A model generated the notes under the pieces. That model saw only the letters and a list, made by a program, of their open reading frames with translations, was not told where the DNA came from and ran no database searches. 18,332 nucleotides of DNA from Elusimicrobiota bacterium. Its GTDB lineage: Bacteria; Elusimicrobiota; Elusimicrobia; UBA1565; UBA9628. The position numbers and the translations under genes were made by a program. The DNA is taken from positions 1-18,332 of the forward strand of contig JAQUMZ010000010.1 of assembly GCA_028717865.1 (NCBI GenBank), in the 5' to 3' direction. Shown in pieces: positions 1-5,586 of the stretch; positions within the stretch are counted from its first letter, which is position 1; every line of letters begins with the position of its first letter.

Positions 1-36
1 GATCAGCTCTTGATACCAGCCGTCGGAGGCGCTCAC
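1..36 (-). CDS. Possible 5' end of a leftward gene (partial)
   Basis: Reading leftward, a GTG at 36-34 opens a frame of 12 sense codons (V/M-SASDGWYQELI) that runs off the window edge. It lies 10 nt after the fba stop codon and in the same direction, so it could be the next gene of an operon. Codons are mostly GC-ending, as in the neighbours. There is no Shine-Dalgarno sequence, and twelve codons are too few to assign a family. The rightward frame ending at the TAG at 51-53 is an alternative: it would be an Arg-rich C-terminus, but would overlap the fba stop. Confidence 0.25.
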   Translation of the reverse strand, partial: MSASDGWYQELI

Positions 37-46
37 GAAAGCCGGC

Positions 47-1045
47 TCAATAGCGTCCGGAGGAGCCCAGGACCTTTTCGTTCTTGTCCATGTACATCTT
101 CACGAGCTCCGCGCGCGCCGGGCCGAGATACTTGCGCGGATCGAATTCCCCGGGCTTCTCGGCGAACACCTTGCGGATCATGGCCGTCATCACCAGCCGG
201 CCGTCGGAGTCGATGTTGATCTTGCACACGGCGGATTTGGCCGCGCGGCGCAGCTGCTCCTCGGGGATGCCGGCGGCGCCCTCCATCTTGCCGCCGTACT
301 TGTTGATCATGTCGATGTAGGAGGTCAGCACCGAGGAGGCCCCGTGCAGGACGATGGGGAAGCCCGGGATGCGCCGCTCGACCTCGGCCAGGATGTCGAA
401 GCGCAGGGGCGGCACGCTTTCGCCGGGTTTGAGCTTGAACTTGTAGGCGCCGTGGCTGGTGCCGATGGAGATGGCCAGGGAGTCGACGCCGGTCTTTTTG
501 ACGAAGTCCTCCACGTCCTTGGGGTCGGTGTAATGGGACTTCTCGGCGGAGACCTCGTCCTCGATGCCGGCCAGCACGCCGAGTTCGCCCTCCACGGTCA
601 CGTCGCGCGGGCGGGCGTACTCCACCACCTTCCTGGTCAGGGCCACGTTCTCGGCGAAGGGCTTGGAGGAGGCGTCGATCATGACCGAGGAGAACCCGCT
701 GTCTATGCAGGACTTGCAGAGCTCGAAGGTGTCGCCGTGGTCGAGGTGCAGGGCGACCGGGACGGGCCGGCCCAACTCCCGCATCATCTCCAGGGCCCCG
801 CGGCCCATCCAGCGCAGCAGCGTCGCGTCGGCGTATTCGCGCGCGCCCTTGGAGACCTGCAGGATGACCGGGGAGCGGCTCTGCTGGCAGGCGGTTATGA
901 TGGCCTGCAGCTGCTCCATGTTGTTGAAATTGTAGGCCGGGACGGCGTAGCCTTTCTTCATGGCGTCCTTGAACATCTCCCGCGTGTTGACGAACCCCAG
1001 CTCCTTGTAGGAGACGGGCTTGGCGGCGGCTGCGGTCTCGGGCAT
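47..1045 (-). CDS. fba: Class II (zinc) fructose-bisphosphate aldolase
   Basis: A 332-residue cytosolic enzyme that reversibly splits fructose 1,6-bisphosphate into dihydroxyacetone phosphate and glyceraldehyde 3-phosphate in glycolysis/gluconeogenesis. The class II hallmarks are all visible: HLDHGD at 100-105 (Asp102 the likely catalytic acid, His103 a zinc ligand), VEGELG at 152-157, the TSHGAYK loop around His198, LHGASS around His234 (zinc ligand), and KINIDSD at 275-281 for substrate phosphate binding. Length is normal for the family. The ATG at 1045 is supported by AAGGAGGAG five nt upstream. A -10-like TAAAAT at 1082-1077 would give a leader of about 25 nt. The gene is divergent from the nitroreductase. 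Substrate choice (fructose versus tagatose bisphosphate) cannot be settled by eye, but the surrounding glycolytic content favours fructose. Confidence 0.95.
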   Translation of the reverse strand: MPETAAAAKPVSYKELGFVNTREMFKDAMKKGYAVPAYNFNNMEQLQAIITACQQSRSPVILQVSKGAREYADATLLRWMGRGALEMMRELGRPVPVALHLDHGDTFELCKSCIDSGFSSVMIDASSKPFAENVALTRKVVEYARPRDVTVEGELGVLAGIEDEVSAEKSHYTDPKDVEDFVKKTGVDSLAISIGTSHGAYKFKLKPGESVPPLRFDILAEVERRIPGFPIVLHGASSVLTSYIDMINKYGGKMEGAAGIPEEQLRRAAKSAVCKINIDSDGRLVMTAMIRKVFAEKPGEFDPRKYLGPARAELVKMYMDKNEKVLGSSGRY

Positions 1046-1075
1046 ATGGACTCCTCCTTGGTGGGACCTAGGCGT

Positions 1076-1090
1076 TATTTTACCAAAATA
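1076..1090. promoter_or_regulatory. Dyad in the fba/nitroreductase divergent promoter region
   Basis: TATTTT, the three bases ACC, then AAAATA form a perfect 6-bp inverted repeat. It overlaps the leftward -10-like hexamer TAAAAT (1082-1077) of fba and sits about 35 nt before the nitroreductase start. It could be an operator for a dimeric regulator, or simply two opposed AT-rich promoter elements. Confidence 0.35.
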
Positions 1091-1107
1091 GCCGGGCCCG
1101 CGCGGTT

Positions 1108-1117
1108 ATGATATCAT
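1108..1117 (+). promoter_or_regulatory. Putative -10 (TATCAT) within a 10-bp palindrome, nitroreductase
   Basis: ATGATATCAT is a perfect palindrome. It contains TATCAT (1112-1117, five of six matches to the sigma-70 -10 consensus), ending 8 nt before the ATG at 1126, which would make the transcript leaderless or nearly so. I see no convincing -35. The ATG at 1108 is a poorer start because it lies inside this element and adds six unconserved residues. Confidence 0.4.
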
Positions 1118-1125
1118 GCTATCCT

Positions 1126-1623
1126 ATGGAAACCAGCCAAGCCATAGCCGAAAGGCATTCCACCCGCTCCTTCAGCCCCCGGCCCGTGGCGCGCGAGCTC
1201 GTGGAGCGCATCGTCGACGCCGGCCGGCTGGCCGCCACGGCGCGCAACGAGCAGACTTGGGAGTTCGTGGCCGTGACCGGTGCTACGGCGCGCGCCCGGC
1301 TCGCCGAACTGGCCGTCAACGGCGCGTTCATCGCCGAGGCCCCGGTCTGCGTGGCGCTGTTTTGCCGGCCCACCAAATACTACGTAGAGGACGGCAGCGC
1401 GGCCACGCAGAACATGCTGGTGGCGGCGGCCGACCTGGGCGTGCAATCCTGCTGGGTGGCCGGAGACAAGAAGCCCTACGCGGGGGCCGCGGCCAAGCTG
1501 CTCAAGGCGCCGGCGGACTGCCGGCTGATGTCCTTGGTGGCGCTGGGCTACGCGGCGCGGGCCTCGGAGCCGCGCGCGCCCAAGCGTCCGCTCAAAAACG
1601 TCCTGCACTGGGAGAGTTTCTAA
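1126..1623 (+). CDS. Nitroreductase-family flavoprotein
   Basis: A 165-residue protein of the FMN-dependent nitroreductase fold, which uses NAD(P)H to reduce nitro groups, quinones or other electrophiles. Evidence is the N-terminal IAERHSTRSF (the family's R-x-S FMN phosphate contact), RIVDAGRLAATARNEQTWEF (the family's usual APSARNxQPW-like segment), the central ATQNMLVAAADLGVQSCWV helix, and a C-terminal LVALGYAA strand. It is at the short end of the family, which suits a single compact domain that dimerises. The physiological substrate is unknown. The ATG at 1126 is preferred over 1108 because it begins exactly at the conserved region and has a -10-like element 8 nt upstream. It converges on lgt, with a 21-nt gap. 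Confidence 0.85.
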   Translation: METSQAIAERHSTRSFSPRPVARELVERIVDAGRLAATARNEQTWEFVAVTGATARARLAELAVNGAFIAEAPVCVALFCRPTKYYVEDGSAATQNMLVAAADLGVQSCWVAGDKKPYAGAAAKLLKAPADCRLMSLVALGYAARASEPRAPKRPLKNVLHWESF

Positions 1624-1635
1624 CGGTGCCTGGCT

Positions 1636-1653
1636 TTCACGTATTCACGTATT
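1636..1653. repeat. 8-bp tandem duplication at the lgt stop codon
   Basis: TTCACGTA occurs twice head to tail (1636-1643 and 1644-1651), followed by TT. The second copy contains the lgt stop codon (TGA at 1647-1645 on the minus strand). This looks like a replication-slippage duplication. I see no terminator between the two converging genes. Confidence 0.6.
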
Positions 1654-2466
1654 TGCGTCTCGCGGGGTTTGACCGTTCTCTTCCGGCGCGATGATCCCTC
1701 GGCGCCAAAGCCAGATTCCGCAGGCCAGGAGCACGCCCAAGGACGTCCATTGCCCGGGAGAAAGGACCGGCCATAGGAAACTTCCCCGGTCGTCTCCCCG
1801 GTAGAACTCCAGTACGAAGCGCATGGCCGCGTAGCCGCAAAGGCAGGTCAGGAACGCGGCCCCGGGCCGGAGCCTGCCGGCCCGGATGCGGGGCAGGACG
1901 CCGAACACTATGAAGAGGCAGAGGGCGAGCGCGCCCGCCGCCTCGTAGAGCTGCACGGGGTGTAGGGGCACGCCCAGCAGGCCGTCCGGGACGCTGGCCG
2001 CGGGGTTGCCGTAGCGCACGGCCCAGGGCGCGCCGCTGGGCCGGCCGTGGCAGCAGCCTTCCAGGAAGCAGCCCATCCGGCCCAGCCAGTGGCCCATGGG
2101 CAGGGCCGCTCCGAGCTCGTCGGCGATGGGCGGGAAGGCCCGGCGGCGCGCTTGCAGGAACGCCCAGACGCAAGCGATGGCGCCCAGCACGCCGCCCCAA
2201 AAGACCCAGCCCATCCGCCAGTTCGAGATAAAGACCTCAGGGGCCGAAGCGAAAGCGCGCCGTTCCACGATGAAGAAGAACAGTTTGCCGCCGATCAAGG
2301 CGCCCGCCGTCAGGCAGGCCGCCAGGGCCAACGACTCGCGCCGCGGCAGCAGGCGTCCGGGAATCCGCCAAAAGAGCCACGCCAGGCCGGCGGCCCAGCC
2401 CAGCAGGCTCAGGACGCCGTAGCTCGATAGGGAGGTTTCGCCCAGGCGCAGGAGGATCGGATGCAC
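1645..2466 (-). CDS. lgt: Lgt-type prolipoprotein diacylglyceryl transferase, atypical active site
   Basis: A 273-residue polytopic inner-membrane protein with about seven hydrophobic segments. Lgt enzymes move diacylglycerol from phosphatidylglycerol onto the lipobox cysteine of prelipoproteins. Family landmarks present are SSYGVLS at 14-20, the Lgt signature as GRMGCFLEGCCHGR (129-142), LHPVQLYE (168-175) and RFVLEFYR (216-223). Compared with E. coli Lgt as I remember it, Arg143, Gly154 and Arg239 have equivalents (Arg130, Gly141, Arg223), but the His103 position is Trp90 (FWGG instead of FHGG) and the Asn146 position is Cys133. A Cys-rich GCxxxGCC version is familiar in some lineages, so this may be a variant Lgt or a paralogue acting on another substrate. 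GTG start; it begins three nt after the PilZ stop, so translation is probably coupled. Confidence 0.8.
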   Translation of the reverse strand: MHPILLRLGETSLSSYGVLSLLGWAAGLAWLFWRIPGRLLPRRESLALAACLTAGALIGGKLFFFIVERRAFASAPEVFISNWRMGWVFWGGVLGAIACVWAFLQARRRAFPPIADELGAALPMGHWLGRMGCFLEGCCHGRPSGAPWAVRYGNPAASVPDGLLGVPLHPVQLYEAAGALALCLFIVFGVLPRIRAGRLRPGAAFLTCLCGYAAMRFVLEFYRGDDRGSFLWPVLSPGQWTSLGVLLACGIWLWRRGIIAPEENGQTPRDANT

Positions 2467-2469
2467 GGC

Positions 2470-2856
2470 TCAGCGGTCCCAGTAGCCCCGCATGATGTCG
2501 CGCCGCGGGGACGGCGGGGGGCGTATCAGCGCCTTGACCTGCGCCTGCAGGACGCGCTCCTGGGCCGAGGTCAGGTTGAACTGTATGCCGTAGCGGTGGA
2601 AGCGGGGCTGGGCCGGGTTGCGCGGCCCGTCCCAGACCACCCGTCCCGGCAACTCCAGCCGCGGGCCCCCGAGCGAGAATTTGAAGACATAGGCGACCCG
2701 CCGCTCCAGGACCGCCGCGATGTTTATCAAGGCCCCGCCCAGGCTTACGTTGATCAGCGTGCCGTCGCCGACCTTGGCCGAGGTGGAGAAGGAATGCACG
2801 GCCACGCTCGCCGCGCAGGGATGGCGCGCGTGCAGCCGGCGCAGGGGATCGGGCAC
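2470..2856 (-). CDS. PilZ-domain protein (probable c-di-GMP receptor)
   Basis: A 128-residue single-domain protein. PilZ domains bind cyclic di-GMP through an N-terminal RxxxR and a D/NxSxxG motif. Here these are R7-L-H-A-R11 and N36-V-S38-L-G-G41, in the expected order, followed by beta-strand patterns (FKFSLGG, LPGRVVW, RYGIQF) typical of the barrel. Both binding motifs are intact, so ligand binding is likely. With no partner domain it probably acts by binding another protein, in motility, exopolysaccharide or secretion. GTG start; a -10-like TAAACT lies 6 nt upstream and there is no Shine-Dalgarno sequence. It is the first gene of a PilZ-lgt unit placed just behind a strong terminator. Confidence 0.85.
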   Translation of the reverse strand: MPDPLRRLHARHPCAASVAVHSFSTSAKVGDGTLINVSLGGALINIAAVLERRVAYVFKFSLGGPRLELPGRVVWDGPRNPAQPRFHRYGIQFNLTSAQERVLQAQVKALIRPPPSPRRDIMRGYWDR

Positions 2857-2862
2857 GATTGG

Positions 2863-2868
2863 AGTTTA
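2863..2868 (-). promoter_or_regulatory. Putative -10 (TAAACT) for PilZ-lgt
   Basis: On the minus strand TAAACT ends 6 nt before the PilZ GTG, immediately after the terminator of the upstream gene. No clear -35 is visible; the upstream DNA is the terminator stem. The position would give a leaderless transcript. Weak on its own, but the same spacing recurs at other genes in the window. Confidence 0.3.
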
Positions 2869-2869
2869 C

Positions 2870-2902
2870 AAAAATCTCGGTCGATCCGGCGGATTGACCG
2901 AG
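2870..2902 (-). terminator. Rho-independent terminator after the orphan membrane protein
   Basis: On the minus strand, directly after the TAG stop of the upstream gene, CTCGGTCAATCC, a GCC loop and GGATCGACCGAG form a 12-position stem with one A.C mismatch. This is followed by A and five T residues (2874-2870). It is a textbook intrinsic terminator and the clearest one in the window. It separates the orphan gene from PilZ-lgt. Confidence 0.8.
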
Positions 2903-4339
2903 CTAACGCCACCAGCCCAATTTCTTAATAACCAGCCACCAAGCCACAATGCTAAGGGCTACGAAACCCGCTGCTGATATCAGGCCTATACCCAAATTTT
3001 TGCTAAGCAAGATCGCGATCGTGAACACCATCGATGCTGCGGTAAAGGTGATTGCGCTCCAAATACTTTTGTGTTCATCCCTAATGGTGACGGCAGCGGC
3101 TGGCGGTGCGGGCGGGATGGCAATAGCCTCGATTTCAGATATGCCGACGCCTTTCTTTGCAAGGGCGTTAATGGCCGACTGGAGGGCATTGAGGACTCTC
3201 TCATCATAAACCCAAATACGCGCTTTGTCTTTTTCACGCTCGTGGATCAACTTGATATAGGCGTGTTTGCGGATTTGCATATTTTTGCTGCCGTCATTGA
3301 GCCCGATATTAAAGACAACGTTAAGTGCGTTTGTAAAAACTCGTACATCCTCACTATTGTGGACAATTTGCATGAGTCCGTCGATAGTGTCTATCTGCGT
3401 CCTTTGAGAGGGTGTGTATCCTTGAGCCGGAGTCGCTATCCTTCCCAACAAATCGGAGGTGGCAGCTGCAAGGCGTATATCCTCTACCCTATCTAAAAAT
3501 TGAATTAATCCAGGCACTATGACATTGAGAAGCCGCTCATCAGGATGATCAAATGCCAGGGCCTCCAATTGTTGGAGCATGTCAAGCGCGGTATTCAGTG
3601 ACCAAGCGCGATGCAAAGTCAGCAAATCCTTTTGCGCAAGAGCTATGAAGGGATCTTTGGATGCGTCAACTCCTTGTGCGCTAGGAGGGGCGACAACCGA
3701 GATCTCTTCGCTCTCAACAGACCTTGATCCCGCCTTAAGAGCCGCGGCGATTTCCTGCACCATGACCATGGTCTGTGCACCGGCTAAATCAGAGATATCC
3801 TTGAGACTCCGCTCTATGACAGGCCCGCCATAAAACGAGTATTTCGCCAGTTCATCACTAGTTTGCCTTATGGTGGAAAGAGTCGCGCCTTCGCCTTGGA
3901 CCTGGGCGATCAATGCGTCTACCCGGGCTTTGACCATCTGCTCGACTTCAGGCCGTGCGCTCTGGACAGCAGCGGCCACATTGCCCAGGGTAACTGCCTG
4001 TGCCGGCAAGTGCTTTGCCAATGCCCCCGCGACCTGAAGGTCGGCCTGGACGCTTGGATTGAGCATCAAGAATACGCTCAGTTCCGGCAATTTTGAGAGC
4101 AAAGACATGGCTGCCGGTGTCCGTAGCAGAGATTGAACGTCGCTCAATTGGGCCGAAGTTGCGGCGTTTCCTATGACGCCTGCTTGTCCGGCAACAGTGG
4201 GCGGCACAACGGGCCTAGCAACTACGGGTTGAGCTGAAACTCTTATCCCCAGCATACAGCCAAGGACTGCGGTGAGCCATAAAATCGCAAGTTCCTTTCC
4301 ATTCTTAATGGCGAACTGCGGCTTATTGACTTCGGACAT
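2903..4339 (-). CDS. Orphan secreted/membrane-anchored helical protein
   Basis: A 478-residue protein I do not recognise. Residues 1-36 form a Sec signal peptide: a basic region to Lys15, a hydrophobic stretch, then VSA before QPV. A VLGC at 25-28 is only a poor lipobox. Next comes a Pro/Val-rich stretch and then a long mostly alpha-helical region, about 60-400. Its middle (LLNVIVPGLIQFLDRVEDIRL and the following repeats) looks like ARM/HEAT-style helical pairs, without a clear consensus. After a Pro/Ala hinge (PPAPPAAA) two adjacent hydrophobic helices and a basic WWR end anchor the C-terminus in the membrane. Base composition is far less GC-rich than the flanks, with many A/T-ending codons, suggesting transfer or an unusual history. 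Starts at 4357 or even 4507 are possible; 4339 gives the cleanest signal peptide. Divergent from the SseB-like gene; ends in a strong terminator, so a single-gene unit. Confidence 0.75.
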   Translation of the reverse strand: MSEVNKPQFAIKNGKELAILWLTAVLGCMLGIRVSAQPVVARPVVPPTVAGQAGVIGNAATSAQLSDVQSLLRTPAAMSLLSKLPELSVFLMLNPSVQADLQVAGALAKHLPAQAVTLGNVAAAVQSARPEVEQMVKARVDALIAQVQGEGATLSTIRQTSDELAKYSFYGGPVIERSLKDISDLAGAQTMVMVQEIAAALKAGSRSVESEEISVVAPPSAQGVDASKDPFIALAQKDLLTLHRAWSLNTALDMLQQLEALAFDHPDERLLNVIVPGLIQFLDRVEDIRLAAATSDLLGRIATPAQGYTPSQRTQIDTIDGLMQIVHNSEDVRVFTNALNVVFNIGLNDGSKNMQIRKHAYIKLIHEREKDKARIWVYDERVLNALQSAINALAKKGVGISEIEAIAIPPAPPAAAVTIRDEHKSIWSAITFTAASMVFTIAILLSKNLGIGLISAAGFVALSIVAWWLVIKKLGWWR

Positions 4340-4473
4340 GTGGCGCGAATTTCCCATGGTGATATTTTGATGCCGGCATCCCTTTCGCGCGAGTGCCTTG
4401 TGGTCCCGCTTTTGTAGCCTTTTGACCTTTGAAAATATAGGCCGATGGTCCCAAAAACCAGGGAAGGAGTTCT

Positions 4474-4500
4474 GTCCGATTGGGTCAGTCCGATTGGGTC
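4474..4500. repeat. Tandem 13-bp direct repeat upstream of the SseB-like gene
   Basis: GTCCGATTGGGTC occurs at 4474-4486 and again at 4488-4500, with a single A between, a perfect period of 14 bp. It abuts a TTGACA at 4501-4506. Position and exactness suggest a regulator site of two direct half-sites overlapping the upstream edge of the promoter. A chance slippage duplication is the alternative. Confidence 0.6.
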
Positions 4501-4529
4501 TTGACAACCTCCGCGCGGGAGGATACCCT
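4501..4529 (+). promoter_or_regulatory. Putative promoter of the SseB-like gene
   Basis: A consensus -35 TTGACA (4501-4506), 17-bp spacer and a weak -10 TACCCT (4524-4529). Transcription would start at about 4536, next to the ATG at 4537, making that start leaderless. The competing reading is that GGGAGG (4517-4522) is a Shine-Dalgarno for the GTG at 4531, in which case the real promoter is further upstream. Confidence 0.4.
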
Positions 4530-4530
4530 G

Positions 4531-5586
4531 GTGCTCATGGTCGAAAATCTGGAGTTCCTGATCCAGCAGGCGGCCGGCCAGCCCGAGCATCCCCGCGGCG
4601 GCCTCTACAAGGAACTCCTGCGCTCGCAGACCTTTCTCCTTTGCGTGGACAAGCCGCTCAAGGAGGGCGTCGAGTCCCGCGTGTCGCGCGGCTCGCGCGA
4701 CTTCGCGGTCTGGGCGGACCGCGACCCGGAACTGGGCGGAGTCTGGGTCCCGGTGTTCCCGGCCCGCGACGAGGTGGGCGAGTTCGTCAAGGCGCGCGGC
4801 CTGCGGCCGCCCAAGGGCAAGGAGTTCCTCTGGATGGAGCATCGCCCCGGCGAGGTCTTCAGCCTGCTGCGCGGCGTGCGTTATTTCGCGGGCCTGCGGC
4901 TTTATCTGGACGACTCGACCCAGGTCGCCGTGCCCTGGACCCTGGTCAAGTCCCTTTCCGATGGCCGCGTGCCCGAGGATGGCCCGGAGCGCTACGAGCT
5001 GCCGGTCTCGCGCCTGGTCATCCCCGAGGGGGTGCGCGTCTCCTACGACGAGGTCGCCCTCGGCGACGGCGGCGCGCCGGGACGCCTGCTGCGCCTGCCG
5101 GCCGCGGGCAAGTTCGCGGCGGACGACCTGCGCAAGCTGGTACGGCTGAACCTGGGCCGGCACGGCGTGGTCTGGATGGCCTGTCGGCATTTCCTGCAGG
5201 TCCTGCGCTACACGGGCGGCGACGCCGGGCGCTGCGTGGAGGACATCCTGCGCTCCTTCATCGGTTTCGAGATGTTCGGGGAGGCGGAGGCCCTGTGCGA
5301 ATGGCTGGCGCGCAAGGGCAACGAGGCTTTCGCCTGGGTCTGCCAGGCCGCGATCTACGGCCGCACCGGGCGTCTGTCGGAATGCGCGGCGCTATGCCGG
5401 CGGGCCGCCGCGAAATATCCCGCCGAACGTTCCTTCCGAGTCAACGGAGCCCGCGCCCTGGCGGCCCTGGGCCGGCGCGAGGAGGCCCGCCAGTTCGCCC
5501 GGCTGGGCCTCGAGGCCGTTCCCGACGACGCGGCCTTGACCGCCCTGCTCAAGGATCTGGAGGGCAAGCCCGGCGAGAGCCGCTAG
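4531..5586 (+). CDS. SseB N-terminal-like domain protein with C-terminal TPR repeats
   Basis: About 351 residues, apparently cytosolic (no signal peptide or membrane segment). The first ~130 residues resemble the SseB N-terminal domain: LYKELLRSQTFLL, then VWVPVFPARDEVGEFVKA, then FLWMEHRPGEVFSLL and a GLRLYLDD strand. SseB-type proteins are described around secretion systems, but many copies are free-standing and unassigned. The last ~120 residues (from RCVEDILRSFIGFEMFG) read as about three TPR-like helical pairs, a protein-interaction platform. The middle is unassigned. The GTG at 4531 has GGGAGG 8 nt upstream; the in-frame ATG at 4537 (MVENLEF) is the alternative leaderless start. The stop TAG overlaps the stop of the M16 gene on the other strand. 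I infer an adaptor or scaffold; no partner is encoded here. Confidence 0.7.
   Translation: MLMVENLEFLIQQAAGQPEHPRGGLYKELLRSQTFLLCVDKPLKEGVESRVSRGSRDFAVWADRDPELGGVWVPVFPARDEVGEFVKARGLRPPKGKEFLWMEHRPGEVFSLLRGVRYFAGLRLYLDDSTQVAVPWTLVKSLSDGRVPEDGPERYELPVSRLVIPEGVRVSYDEVALGDGGAPGRLLRLPAAGKFAADDLRKLVRLNLGRHGVVWMACRHFLQVLRYTGGDAGRCVEDILRSFIGFEMFGEAEALCEWLARKGNEAFAWVCQAAIYGRTGRLSECAALCRRAAAKYPAERSFRVNGARALAALGRREEARQFARLGLEAVPDDAALTALLKDLEGKPGESR

Noticed and set aside
344..1111. 255-codon rightward open frame opposite fba
   Set aside because: Antisense shadow of fba with biased composition and no family resemblance.
4340..4507. Upstream extension of the orphan protein to position 4507 (534 residues)
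   Set aside because: The added residues precede the signal peptide, would overlap the divergent promoter and direct repeats, and are basic and unstructured. A start at 4339 (or 4357) fits secretion.
4243..5190. 315-codon leftward open frame opposite the SseB-like gene
   Set aside because: Runs across the divergent promoter region and into the orphan gene in another frame. No motif, low-complexity Ala/Arg/Gln composition.
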